Counted from the first letter of the stretch, positions 45,572 to 55,038 are shown. The stretch is 64,000 bases of DNA from Clostridium weizhouense (GCF_019431045.1 NZ_JAHXPT010000003.1:329224-393223), one strand, 5' to 3'. The notes: generated from the sequence alone by a model not told the origin. A program made the numbers and translations.

Positions 45572-45888
45572 AAAATCACCATCCTATTAGTATCACTTAA
45601 AATTTTACTTGTATTACCTCCAGAAACATATTCAATAGCTGCATACTGTTTTTCTGTAATAACCATCATTTGAATAAGTCCACCCTTAACTTTATTCTTC
45701 TTAACCTTCTTTTTTATTAGATTTGCAGTAGTATTATTTAATGCAATTTTACTATAAATAGATTCTTGCATCATTATAAACCCTTCATTAATTAAAAATT
45801 TTCTAAATTTTCTATATTCACTTCTATCTCTTGTTGTTAAAGTTGGTAAATCAAAAAATACAATTACTCTCATATACCTAAAACTCAT
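45568..45888 (-). CDS. cas2: CRISPR-associated endonuclease Cas2 (106 aa)
   Basis: Forms the Cas1-Cas2 integrase. The N-terminal strand MRVIVFFDLPTLTTRDRSEY contains the conserved Asp after two hydrophobic residues, and FRKFLINEGFIMMQESIYSK matches the type II family. Overlaps cas1 by four bases and csn2 by four bases, so the adaptation genes are translationally coupled. An upstream Met run (MSFRYMRV) leaves the start uncertain by five codons. Confidence 0.96.
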   Translation of the reverse strand: MSFRYMRVIVFFDLPTLTTRDRSEYRKFRKFLINEGFIMMQESIYSKIALNNTTANLIKKKVKKNKVKGGLIQMMVITEKQYAAIEYVSGGNTSKILSDTNRMVIL

Positions 45889-46754
45889 ATAACTTCAATA
45901 TCAATAATACTTTCAATCTTTTTATCTTCAATAGCTTTAAAAACACTTTTTAAATATAATGAAATTCCATTTGATAGATAATATTCACTCTTATCAATGC
46001 ATATCTTTTCATTTAATACATTAATTAACTTATATTTAAATTCTCTGTCAAAATTAAAATTTCTATTTTCATAAACAACTTTATCAACAACTGGTCTAAA
46101 AATTTCCATAAGATCACATCCAAGATTAAATTGATTAAATTCATTTTTATGATTAATTCCAATTTGGGTTATATAGCCATTATTAACTATTTCTCTGTTA
46201 ATAGCTGATAATAATATTGTATAGCCATAATCTAATGCTGAATTGATATCTGAATCTAATTCTCTATTAAATTCCATACCAAAAAGACTATTAAAGTAAA
46301 CTTTCGCACTATGTCCCTCTCTATTTGTACTGTCATTTTCTTGAACTTGTTCAATGTATTGATTAAGTTTTATAATATTTTCTTTATTAAATTTTTTTAA
46401 TATATTACTTTGATTTTTTATCTTTTGTTTAATAATTTTTTTCCAAACTAAAGCTTTGATATTTTTATCCCATCCTGCCTGCATTGCAACTTTCTTACTT
46501 GTATTATGACTTCCATAGTAAGGCATAACTTCACCATTTGGATTATGCTTTTCATCACAAAAAATAATCTTAATCTTTCTATTAAGTAATTCACAAATAA
46601 GTATGCTAGTAATAGATACTAAAGTTGTATCTATTACCAAAGTGTTAATTTCTGACAAATGAATCATCTTAACATCATCATTTCTTACAATTAAATAATT
46701 ATTTTTATAACTTAGTTTAGATTTTGATGATATAACTACTGTCCTCCAACTCAT
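45885..46754 (-). CDS. cas1: CRISPR integrase Cas1, type II (289 aa)
   Basis: Metal-dependent integrase that inserts spacers at the leader end. The start MSWRTVVISSKSKLSYKNNYL is typical of type II Cas1. Metal-site residues are in REGHSAKVYFNSLFG (Glu), GINHKNEFNQFNLGCDLMEI (His, then Asp/Glu). The C-terminus is complete. It begins two bases after cas9 ends. Confidence 0.97.
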   Translation of the reverse strand: MSWRTVVISSKSKLSYKNNYLIVRNDDVKMIHLSEINTLVIDTTLVSITSILICELLNRKIKIIFCDEKHNPNGEVMPYYGSHNTSKKVAMQAGWDKNIKALVWKKIIKQKIKNQSNILKKFNKENIIKLNQYIEQVQENDSTNREGHSAKVYFNSLFGMEFNRELDSDINSALDYGYTILLSAINREIVNNGYITQIGINHKNEFNQFNLGCDLMEIFRPVVDKVVYENRNFNFDREFKYKLINVLNEKICIDKSEYYLSNGISLYLKSVFKAIEDKKIESIIDIEVI

Positions 46755-46756
46755 AA

Positions 46757-49700
46757 TTAATACTTAACCTCTCTTTTATTAATTCCAAGATATGACTCAT
46801 ATACAAATATTACATTAGTCATATCTTTACCTTCTTTACCATTAAGCTTACCTGCTTCCTTACTACACTTTAACTTACTTAAGTCTGCTTTACTGGAATC
46901 AGCTTTTGTTAAGTTTAATATTTGATTTATTATATATAACTTACTATCACTATTTAAATTTATAAAATCTTCCCTTTTATCATTTAGATCTTTTATTGCC
47001 TTCTTATATGCATTTTTATATTCCTTTTCTAATTTTTCTAACAAATAATCAAAAATTTCTATTAATTGGTTCTTCTTTTCATTTTTTTCTAATTCTTTAA
47101 AGTATTTGGGGTCATTTAAATTACATATATTATTATAATATTTACTAGAAATTTTAAGTTGTTTTGCATTACACCATTCCTTTTCAGAAATTATATAATA
47201 TTCATGTCCTTCATACACTATTTTTTGATATATTGGTATCTTAGGTATTAAAATTTCAATCACTTCATATCCTTTATTCTGAAAATATTCTATAAGTTTG
47301 TCAGTGCTTTTTCCAATCTTATCTTTCATAGTTATAGGTACTTTTGCAATTATATTTTTATATTTATTTTTATCTTTTATCTTTATAAGACTGCAATACG
47401 AAATTTTCAAACTTGTATAATATCCATATTTACACGGATCTAAAAATACATCCTTATTATTCTTTAATGGTATTTTATTTTCATTTTTTTCACTTCCATT
47501 TTTATCATATCTAGTTAGATTAAATAATTGACCTGTCATAACCTCAGTTTTCTTAACTACAAAAGGATCATTATATTCAAATATCTTCTTGATTTTGCTT
47601 ATCTCACTTTTAGCATCCCAAACAACTACCCCATCTTCATTTATAAAATCAATAGTCATTGAAGAAATAATAAATCCAAATTTATTTTTACAAGTAATTT
47701 TTTTTAAGTATTGTTTATATTCATCATAAATAAATTCACTATCTAAATTTCTAAACCTCTTTTTAATATACTCTCCAACAACAGCAACTGCATAAGCATC
47801 TTTAACATGATGAAGATCATTTATTTCTCGACTTTTATAAATATTAAATTGTTTTTTAAAGTTATTTACAAGTTCAGCCTTAATTGCATAAACTTTCGTC
47901 CCTTTATCTCCATATGCTCTATTTAATAGGTTAACAACATGCTTTGAAATTTGTCTAACTTCCACTAATTGTCTATTAATAAATCCTTTTTCAGCTTCTT
48001 TTTCAAATATACCCGTTCTATTTGTTAGATTATCAAATTTTCTCTTTGAAATTAATTTATAATCTAAGAGACTCTTCCAAAAATAAGCCATATTGTTAAT
48101 TATCTTATCCTCTAAAGCTCCTGAAGATTTCTTTTGATTGTATTCTTTTATAACCAAAACTTTGTTTGAAAAACTATCATCCTTAATTAAAGAACGAGGA
48201 ATTATGTGGTCCACTTCATAATCTATAAGATTACTTATTTCTAGTGGTCTTCCTGAATACATACATTTTCCTCTCTGCATACAATAAAGATATAATCTTT
48301 CATTGTCTATCTTAAAGCCTTTTTCTTTAAGCTTTTTTATTATTTCCTTGTCCTTATCTTCTAAAGCTTCTATTCCTTCATAAAGATCTAAAAGCTTCTT
48401 ATTTCTAGCTAAAGTTCTCTTTGATTTTCCATCCTCCCTTGCAACTTCTATATAAATGCTTTTGGGATATTTTCCAGTAAGTTTTATAACCTCTTCTATT
48501 TGTTTAACAGCTTGATAAATTCCTTTTTTTATAGCAGGTGATCCTTGTAATGTTTTTATATGCTCCTCAAAATTAATTTTTTCTATTTTATCAGAACCAT
48601 TTTTCTCTTCAATAATTTTATTAAAGCCTAAATTACTATCATTAATTATTTGCATAAAATTAAGGTTAGTTTCTTTTAAAATATCTATAATACTCTTTTT
48701 TATATATTTCCCATTTCTTACCTTAATACCATTTAATAATTGTGCTGATAATCTTCCCCAGCCTGAATAATTAAGTTGTAAAATTTCCTTTTTAGCTTTA
48801 TCATTTAATTTAAATTCAGTATTTAATTTTCTTTTAATGATTCTCTTATCTTCAAAAACTGTAAGATAATAAATTATTCTTTCAATTTCCTCTATATTAT
48901 CTTTAGTTATTTTTCCATATATTCTTGTAAAATCTTTAATTGGTTTTAAAGTTACACTAGCTTTCTTATCACCTATAAATCCTGTTACTTTAATGTTTCC
49001 AGCTGCTGGATAACGCTTTTTATACCAACCTAAAAGCTTTTGTTCACTAACATTATTATAATTCATAAATAATTCCTGTTTAAGTATTTCTTTTTCTGTA
49101 GAATCAAGCGTATTATCACCAAATCTAATTTTATTTACTTCATTATAATAAAGATACTCTGTATAAAGTATTGAATTAAAAGGCAAAACTTTCTCACTAG
49201 GTAAATAAGAACAATAACTAGTCATTCTAGTTATAAAACCTTCTGCTGATTTTTCTATATCAACAACATCATTAAAATTCCAAGGAAAAATTCTCTCTCC
49301 TTCTTTTCCCTTATTCATTTCTATCCAGCCATATTTTTTATTTTGATTTTTATCCAAAGGTCCAATATAATAAGGAATTCTAAATGTAAGAATCTTAATT
49401 ATTTTATCTTTATTTTCTCTCAAAATAGGATAAAATTCTCCTTGATTTTCTAAAATTTCCTCAAGCTCTTTCAACTGAAGCTGATAAGGAATAATAGAAT
49501 TTATCGTAGTATTAAGCTTAATTAAAAAATTTTCATTTTCAATTTCACTTAATATATAATCTGTTTCCTGATTTTCAACATCTTTTAAAATTGATTTAAG
49601 TTTATCATAGAAAACCTTCTTTTTATCTTCAACACGTTTCTTATTTCCATTAGCTTTTATTTTATTGTTAATGTAGTTATTATAATTAGGCTCATCTTTC

Positions 49701-50734
49701 TTAATACTTTTAAAAATATCAAAATAAACATTTTCAGTACAATTTTCACGAATAACCTTTTTTAATAGATTTAAATCATATTTAAACTTGTTAAATCTTC
49801 CAATCATAGCAGCTGATACATAATCTGTTCCACTTAAAATATCTTTAAGTTTAAGTCCACTATAAAGTTTTTTAACCGTTTCTAAAACCACAAAGTTCTC
49901 ACCCATTAAATTAGACAATGTATCAAATTTTTCATCAATATCGCTATCTGACATATTAATTTTTTTAAGTTCTCCAAAATCAATATCAGGTAATAATTTA
50001 CCTATGTCCATAGACAGTCCCAAGATGCCATTAAATATCTCTTTTACTACTATCTTATCTTCTTTAATGTACTTTTCTAAAGTTAAAATTTCATTTATTT
50101 TATCCTTTCTACTTTTATTTTTATCCTCCAAAATTTTATAAATATTTTTTTCAGCGTTATTAATACTAATATCTAAATATGTTGAACAATTACTTATTAA
50201 TTCATCAATTAAATCTTCATTATTACCAATAACCTTAGAGAAATCTTCTCCTTCATATAAAAAATGACCTCTGTATTTAATGATATGATGAATAGCCATA
50301 TAAATAAGTCTAATATCATATTTTCTTTTATCTTCAATCAGTTTATTTCTTAAATGATATATAGTTGGGTAGTTTCTAAAATAATCTCTATCATTAAAGT
50401 TTTTTTCTATAAACAAATTAAAATCGTAACTTTTATCTCTTCTATCTTCCTTATGCTTAAAAGAATCTTCTAATCTATGAAAAAAGGTTGGATCACTTTT
50501 CATTATTTCTTCTTCAATAAGCATTCTGAAATTATTAATTCTCCACTTTCTTCTAGTTAAAAGTCTTCTAGTTCCTCTTTTAATTCTTCTAGCTTCTGCT
50601 GTTTCTCCTTGAGTAATCTTAACAACGCTCCAAAGATTCTTGTTTTTAACTTTTAGAAGCTTAAAATCATCAGTTATTACTGAAATTCCACTAGAATTTG
50701 TTCCTAAATCTATCCCTATACTGTAATCTCTCAT
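46757..50734 (-). CDS. cas9: RNA-guided endonuclease Cas9, type II-A (1325 aa)
   Basis: Effector that cuts DNA matching a crRNA:tracrRNA guide. RuvC-I Asp is in YSIGIDLGTNSSG (D9); the Arg-rich bridge helix is ARRIKRGTRRLLTRRKWRI; RuvC-II Glu is in SIYIEVARED; HNH is YEVDHIIPRSLIKDDSFSNK with His in DHI; RuvC-III is DLHHVKDAYAVAVV. All catalytic residues are present. The size matches II-A (about 1300-1400) rather than II-C. The C-terminal PAM-interacting domain ends TNVIFVYESYLGINKREVKY. First gene of the cas operon; GGAGG before ATG. Confidence 0.98.
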   Translation of the reverse strand: MRDYSIGIDLGTNSSGISVITDDFKLLKVKNKNLWSVVKITQGETAEARRIKRGTRRLLTRRKWRINNFRMLIEEEIMKSDPTFFHRLEDSFKHKEDRRDKSYDFNLFIEKNFNDRDYFRNYPTIYHLRNKLIEDKRKYDIRLIYMAIHHIIKYRGHFLYEGEDFSKVIGNNEDLIDELISNCSTYLDISINNAEKNIYKILEDKNKSRKDKINEILTLEKYIKEDKIVVKEIFNGILGLSMDIGKLLPDIDFGELKKINMSDSDIDEKFDTLSNLMGENFVVLETVKKLYSGLKLKDILSGTDYVSAAMIGRFNKFKYDLNLLKKVIRENCTENVYFDIFKSIKKDEPNYNNYINNKIKANGNKKRVEDKKKVFYDKLKSILKDVENQETDYILSEIENENFLIKLNTTINSIIPYQLQLKELEEILENQGEFYPILRENKDKIIKILTFRIPYYIGPLDKNQNKKYGWIEMNKGKEGERIFPWNFNDVVDIEKSAEGFITRMTSYCSYLPSEKVLPFNSILYTEYLYYNEVNKIRFGDNTLDSTEKEILKQELFMNYNNVSEQKLLGWYKKRYPAAGNIKVTGFIGDKKASVTLKPIKDFTRIYGKITKDNIEEIERIIYYLTVFEDKRIIKRKLNTEFKLNDKAKKEILQLNYSGWGRLSAQLLNGIKVRNGKYIKKSIIDILKETNLNFMQIINDSNLGFNKIIEEKNGSDKIEKINFEEHIKTLQGSPAIKKGIYQAVKQIEEVIKLTGKYPKSIYIEVAREDGKSKRTLARNKKLLDLYEGIEALEDKDKEIIKKLKEKGFKIDNERLYLYCMQRGKCMYSGRPLEISNLIDYEVDHIIPRSLIKDDSFSNKVLVIKEYNQKKSSGALEDKIINNMAYFWKSLLDYKLISKRKFDNLTNRTGIFEKEAEKGFINRQLVEVRQISKHVVNLLNRAYGDKGTKVYAIKAELVNNFKKQFNIYKSREINDLHHVKDAYAVAVVGEYIKKRFRNLDSEFIYDEYKQYLKKITCKNKFGFIISSMTIDFINEDGVVVWDAKSEISKIKKIFEYNDPFVVKKTEVMTGQLFNLTRYDKNGSEKNENKIPLKNNKDVFLDPCKYGYYTSLKISYCSLIKIKDKNKYKNIIAKVPITMKDKIGKSTDKLIEYFQNKGYEVIEILIPKIPIYQKIVYEGHEYYIISEKEWCNAKQLKISSKYYNNICNLNDPKYFKELEKNEKKNQLIEIFDYLLEKLEKEYKNAYKKAIKDLNDKREDFINLNSDSKLYIINQILNLTKADSSKADLSKLKCSKEAGKLNGKEGKDMTNVIFVYESYLGINKREVKY

Positions 50735-50836
50735 AATTCCTCCAATTCTATATATTAAAACTTATTTATACTATTATAATCATAATACATAATATCATAT
50801 TTTTACCATATTCTTTATAAACATTTCATATAATTG

Positions 50837-50865
50837 TTGATTCCTTTATAATTTTAAACTATAAT
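50837..50865 (+). promoter_or_regulatory. tracrRNA promoter
   Basis: TTGATT and TATAAT are separated by 17 bases, pointing away from cas9. The start point would be about 50872, just before the anti-repeat. Confidence 0.7.
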
Positions 50866-50871
50866 ATAAGT

Positions 50872-51006
50872 AAGTTGATACCATTCAACTTAACACAGCA
50901 AGTTAAAATAAATTTTAAAACACAATGTTTTACTTAGAGTCATTCCCTATTTAGATAGGACAAAAAAGCATTATTAATCCCACAAGATTAATAATGCTTT
51001 TTTGTT
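50872..51006 (+). ncRNA. tracrRNA
   Basis: The plus strand at 50877-50900 (ATACCATTCAACTTAACACA) is complementary to the crRNA repeat with one mismatch, followed by AGCAAGTTAAAATAAA, which forms the lower stem with GTTTTAGAGC. Stem-loops follow, including CCTATTTAGATAGG, and a strong terminator AAAAGCATTATTAAT/ATTAATAATGCTTTT ends it at about 51004. It diverges from cas9. Confidence 0.9.
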
Positions 51007-51069
51007 TTTTCTTAAAGTCCTTAATAAATTTCTAACTGAAAAACTTAATAATATACTTGATATAAACAA

Positions 51070-52746
51070 TTACTCTTTCAATTTTATTATACAATCTTTT
51101 CTATAAAATGAGATACCATATTTTATTATATCTTCATATCCCTCATCTATAAGTTCTAAGTCATATTTATTTCGTTCTATTTGTTCTAATGCTTCATCAC
51201 ATTTTTTGAATATTTCTTTAGGCTTGTCACATACTTTTAGTTCTATTATTACTGCGGGCTTAAAGATAGATAAAGATTTTATATAAATATCGCTTCTACC
51301 TTTTCCACCTTCCCTATTAGATTTAATAATATAATCATGCATATTTGCTAAAACTCCAAGTACAAAGCCATGATAGAAATTCTCATAGGCATCATTAAAA
51401 CTAATTGTTTGTATAAGCATATTATTTAATTCCTTTTGAAAGGTTTCAACATCCCTATTTAATAAAGCTTCATACATTTTAGATAAATCTTTTACTTTAA
51501 CCTTATCATGAAACCATTTTAGAATTTTGTTCTTAAAAATATATTTAACTTCTTTATTAGGTATTTTTAAGCTTATATAATGATTGTCTTCTTCATCCAT
51601 TCTTTCACCAACTTTTTTAAAGTACCCAGTAAAGAACATGAAATTCCAAAGATTTTCCATGCTATCATAAACTTCATCATAAGTTATATCTTCATGAACT
51701 CTTTTTTCTATAGTATTTCCTTCAATCAAAAGCTCAATTTCCTTTTTGGTTACACTATCTGCTTTTTCAATTAAACTTTTAACAATACTATTTGAGCTTG
51801 TATTTGCCCAATAAGATGTTGGGAATGCATTTGTATTTATTTTCAAATCCTTTATAAAACGTACAGCACTCCAAGGATTATAAACTTTAGCATCACCAAA
51901 AATATAACCATTATACCAATCTTTTATTAAGGTTTCTTTATCCATTAAATTATAATCTTCAAGCATTTTATTTACCTCTTTTTGAGTAAAACCAAAATAC
52001 TCATCATAGGATTTATTTAAAATTGATATTATTTCTAGATTATTAAGTCCAGTAAAAATACTTTCCTTTGAAATACGTAAACAACCTGTTATTACTGCAA
52101 ATTCTAAAGAAGAATTTGTTTTTAATGCAGATTCAAAAAGTGATCTTAAAAATGAGATCATTCTGTCGTAAAAGCCTTCAAAAAACGAATTTTCAAGTGG
52201 TACATCATATTCATCAATTAATATTATTGCTTTTTTCTTATGATATTTTTCTAAACATTGAGATAAAAACTTTAATGATGTTATATAAAGTCCTTCTTCA
52301 TCATCACCTTTTACAATTCTCAAATATTGTTCCTTTTCATTAGTTAATTCATCGCTTTGTAGAATATACTCATGTCTTCTAAATTCATTAGTTATCTCTT
52401 CTTTTATGCACTTAAAAGCTAATTCAAAATTAGGTTGTTTTGCAGATTTTAATGATAAATTAATTACAGGATATTGTCCCATATGAGAAGTATATTTTTC
52501 TCCTGCCTGCATTATATTTAATCCTTCAAAAAGATAAGAATTATTCTCTTCTCTTTTTTCAAAGAAATATTGAAGCATGCTCATATTTAATGTTTTTCCA
52601 AATCTTCTTGGTCTTGTAAATAAGTTCACATCTGCTTTATTATCAATTAAATCCTTTATTAATAATGTCTTATCTATATAATAATATTCTCTAGTTATTA
52701 ACTTTTCAAAATTGTCTATCCCTATAGGTAACGCTTTAAAATCCAA
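51070..52746 (-). CDS. AAA-ATPase-like/PD-(D/E)XK nuclease family protein (558 aa)
   Basis: Residues about 5-205 match the AAA-ATPase-like domain (LPIGIDNFEKLITREYYYID, then FTRPRRFGKTLNMSML as a modified Walker A and ILIDEYDVPL as Walker B). The C-terminus (GRSDIYIKSL, then AVIIELKVCDKP) is a PD-(D/E)XK nuclease fold of the PDDEXK_9 type. The pair is common and often multi-copy in clostridia and Bacteroides; function unknown, possibly defence or mobile. The start is TTG with AAAAGGAG nine bases upstream; the nearby ATG is out of frame and short. Confidence 0.85.
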   Translation of the reverse strand: MDFKALPIGIDNFEKLITREYYYIDKTLLIKDLIDNKADVNLFTRPRRFGKTLNMSMLQYFFEKREENNSYLFEGLNIMQAGEKYTSHMGQYPVINLSLKSAKQPNFELAFKCIKEEITNEFRRHEYILQSDELTNEKEQYLRIVKGDDEEGLYITSLKFLSQCLEKYHKKKAIILIDEYDVPLENSFFEGFYDRMISFLRSLFESALKTNSSLEFAVITGCLRISKESIFTGLNNLEIISILNKSYDEYFGFTQKEVNKMLEDYNLMDKETLIKDWYNGYIFGDAKVYNPWSAVRFIKDLKINTNAFPTSYWANTSSNSIVKSLIEKADSVTKKEIELLIEGNTIEKRVHEDITYDEVYDSMENLWNFMFFTGYFKKVGERMDEEDNHYISLKIPNKEVKYIFKNKILKWFHDKVKVKDLSKMYEALLNRDVETFQKELNNMLIQTISFNDAYENFYHGFVLGVLANMHDYIIKSNREGGKGRSDIYIKSLSIFKPAVIIELKVCDKPKEIFKKCDEALEQIERNKYDLELIDEGYEDIIKYGISFYRKDCIIKLKE

Positions 52747-53070
52747 AACATAACACTCCTTTTAATGTAACCTAAAATATATTTATATTATAGCCTACTT
52801 AGTAATTTTCATAAACTAAAATCATAATTATATTTTTGTATCAAGCATTCCATAGATAATTTTTACTAACTTACTTTTTGGCTTATAATCACTCCTACAA
52901 TATAGTAACATTCCCTTGCTAAAATATTTTCAGTAATCAAAACATTGATATTATTCTTAAACTCTATCTTTCTTACACAAATATGACTATATCTAATTGT
53001 ATTGCTGCCAATACGATTAAAGTCCTTAATAAGTTTCTAAATTAAAAACTTACTAAGGACTTTATAACTA
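52747..53070. other. Intergenic region
   Basis: No gene is seen. A hairpin at about 53021-53065 (AAAGTCCTTAATAAGTTT and AAACTTACTAAGGACTTT) terminates metS. A related but degenerate sequence (AAAGTCCTTAATAAATTT) lies at 51014. Confidence 0.5.
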
Positions 53071-53175
53071 CTATCTTACTTTTTCATTTTTAATAGTTAT
53101 TCCTAAAGTTAGCATTAATCCTCCCCAAAGAATTGTTGCTCCTAATAATAAAAACGATACAGCTTGTCCTGTCAT
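53071..53175 (-). CDS. metS: MetS-type small subunit of NSS transporter (34 aa)
   Basis: A very short gene encodes MTGQAVSFLLLGATILWGGL followed by a second hydrophobic stretch and a charged tail (IKNEKVR). This single-membrane-helix protein with the LGATILWGGL pattern matches the small subunit that accompanies MetP-type transporters. GGAGG lies seven bases before ATG. It is downstream of the transporter gene on the same strand, separated by a repeat element, and followed by a hairpin terminator. Confidence 0.82.
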   Translation of the reverse strand: MTGQAVSFLLLGATILWGGLMLTLGITIKNEKVR

Positions 53176-53199
53176 GTATACTACCTCCTATTTCCCACT

Positions 53200-53296
53200 C
53201 TATGTTTTGATTAAACGTTTATATTGTATTATAATGACTCAATGAGACTGAAATTTGCTTTGTATCACAATATAAACACTATTTTAAAACATATCA
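53200..53296. repeat. TIR-bounded repeat element, copy E (short, diverged)
   Basis: Left CTATGTTTTGATTAAACGTT then TATATTGTATTATAATG; right CACAATATAAACACTATTTT then AAAACATA. Internal GAGACTGAAATTTGCTTTGT resembles module 1's first part. The right outer end runs up to the metP stop codon. It separates metP from metS. Confidence 0.6.
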
Positions 53297-54778
53297 ATTT
53301 TCACTTTTATTTTTCCAAGATCTTTTACTTATTAATATTCCACCTATAATTCCTAAAGCTATAATTGCCCATCCATATAATAATAACGGTATTAAATCAT
53401 ATCCTCCATATGGAGTTTTAAATTCTTTTATAAGACTTTGAATTAATGTTATTGTTAATAATGTAGGTGTAACAAACTTTATAATCACGTCCCACCATTT
53501 TCCTATTTTAAAATAAGACATAGAATTTGTATGTTCTCTTATTGTCTTAGGTTTAACTATCCATCCAATAACAAATGCCTCTAATAATCCAACTACAACT
53601 ATTCCATAATTATTTATGAAATTGTCCATAATATCTAATAGATATAAGCCAGCATTTGTTGCAAAAACTGTGCTTATTAAAAATCCAACTATAGAAAGAG
53701 TTGTAACAACTTTTTTACGTTTCCATCCAAATTTATCAATTATAGCTGCTGATATTGCTTCAACTAAAGAAACTGATGAAGTAATCCCAGCAAATGATAA
53801 ACATACGAAAAATAAAACTCCTAATACATTTCCCCATACTCCCATGATTGTAAATATCTTAGGGAATGCTATAAATGCTAATCCAATTCCACTTGTTGCA
53901 ACATCTTCAACTGCTACTCCTTGGCTTGTTGCCATTGCTCCAAGAATCCCAAACACTCCAATAGCACATAAAAATTCAAATCCACAGTTTGCAAAAGCTG
54001 TCATAAATGCACTATTATTTATATCTGTCTTTTTAGGAAGATAGCTTGAATATGTCATCATGATTCCAGTCCCTATACTTAATGAGAAAAAGACTTGTCC
54101 ATACGCAGAAATCCAAATTTGAGGATTTTTTATCTTATCCCAATCTGGTGTAAATAAAGTGTTTAATCCAACTGTAGCACCTTCTAAAGTAATCCCTCTT
54201 ATAACTATTATTATCATTATTACTAATAAGCATGGTAATAATAATTTACTTGTCTTTTCTATTCCTGATTTTACTCCATTGTAACAAATATACCAGTTTA
54301 TTATCCAAATTAATGCTATTCCAATTAATATAGGCCATACCATCTCACCTATATTCATAGGTGAATCAGATAACTTTAAAAATTCCTTATAAAAAAATTC
54401 ATTAGAATCTTCTCCCCATACTTTTCCAAAGCTGAATGTTAAATATTTTAAAGCCCAGCTTAATATCATTGAATAATAGCATAATATAATTGATGAACTG
54501 ATTATTGACCACCATCCAAACCATTCAAATTTTTTATTAGCTCTTGATAAAGCAAGAGGTGTAGAACCCTTAAATTTATGTCCCATTCCATACTCCAATA
54601 TTAAAAGAGGAATTCCTGCTGTGAATATAGCACAAAAATATGGTATTAAAAATGCTCCTCCTCCACTTGAATAAATTACATACGGGAATCTCCATATATT
54701 TCCTAACCCTACAGCTGATCCAATTGCTGCAAGTATAAATCCTACCTTTGTCCCCCATTGTTCTCGATTTTCTTCCAT
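53294..54778 (-). CDS. metP: Sodium-dependent amino-acid transporter, NSS family, MetP-like (494 aa)
   Basis: Twelve-helix sodium symporter of the LeuT/SLC6 fold. Helix 1 carries GFILAAIGSAVGLGNIWRFP, the sodium and substrate-binding break; helix 6 region includes FFSLSIGTGIMMTYSSY. The adjacent MetS-like small gene suggests methionine or alanine/branched substrates. CTTAGGAGG precedes ATG. The 5' region has a Leu-rich leader peptide and three terminators, so expression is probably attenuated. The stop codon abuts a repeat element. Confidence 0.93.
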   Translation of the reverse strand: MEENREQWGTKVGFILAAIGSAVGLGNIWRFPYVIYSSGGGAFLIPYFCAIFTAGIPLLILEYGMGHKFKGSTPLALSRANKKFEWFGWWSIISSSIILCYYSMILSWALKYLTFSFGKVWGEDSNEFFYKEFLKLSDSPMNIGEMVWPILIGIALIWIINWYICYNGVKSGIEKTSKLLLPCLLVIMIIIVIRGITLEGATVGLNTLFTPDWDKIKNPQIWISAYGQVFFSLSIGTGIMMTYSSYLPKKTDINNSAFMTAFANCGFEFLCAIGVFGILGAMATSQGVAVEDVATSGIGLAFIAFPKIFTIMGVWGNVLGVLFFVCLSFAGITSSVSLVEAISAAIIDKFGWKRKKVVTTLSIVGFLISTVFATNAGLYLLDIMDNFINNYGIVVVGLLEAFVIGWIVKPKTIREHTNSMSYFKIGKWWDVIIKFVTPTLLTITLIQSLIKEFKTPYGGYDLIPLLLYGWAIIALGIIGGILISKRSWKNKSEN

Positions 54779-54887
54779 TTTTAAATCCTCCTAAGTTAAT
54801 TATTTGCTATATTTTGATTAAATGTTTCTATTAGATATAAACCTACTTTTAAAACATAAACCAAATTTAGAATATTTATAATAAAAA

Positions 54888-54916
54888 AATCTCATAGTTA
54901 TTTATGAGACTTTTTA
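54888..54916 (-). terminator. metP leader terminator 3 (proximal)
   Basis: On the minus strand AAGTCTCATAAATAACTATGAGATTTTTTT: TCTCATA pairs with TATGAGA, followed by seven T. It lies about 110 bases before the metP ATG. Confidence 0.8.
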
Positions 54917-54929
54917 ACCTAGGATATAA

Positions 54930-54961
54930 AAAAGCCTCATACTTAATCTATGAGACTTTTT
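54930..54961 (-). terminator. metP leader terminator 2
   Basis: GTCTCATAGA...TATGAGGC followed by TTTTTT on the minus strand. It shares the CTCATA/TATGAG stem with its neighbours. Confidence 0.8.
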
Positions 54962-54983
54962 GATATATAAAATAATACAAAAA

Positions 54984-55013
54984 ATAGCCTCATAATACTC
55001 TATGAGGCTATTT
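54984..55013 (-). terminator. metP leader terminator 1 (distal)
   Basis: ATAGCCTCATA/TATGAGGCTAT is a perfect 11-base stem followed by TTTTTTG on the minus strand; the strongest of the three. Confidence 0.85.
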
Positions 55014-55038
55014 CATCTATAAAATATAAATTAGCCAT

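Noticed and set aside
53616..54044. 142-codon frame opposite metP
   Set aside because: Antisense shadow; its Asn/Pro-rich composition mirrors the transporter codons and it has no start signal.
54820..54870. Eighth copy of the inverted-repeat element upstream of metP
   Set aside because: TTTTGATTAAATGTTT and TTTTAAAACATA resemble copy E, but no inverted core remains, so it is at most a decayed scrap.
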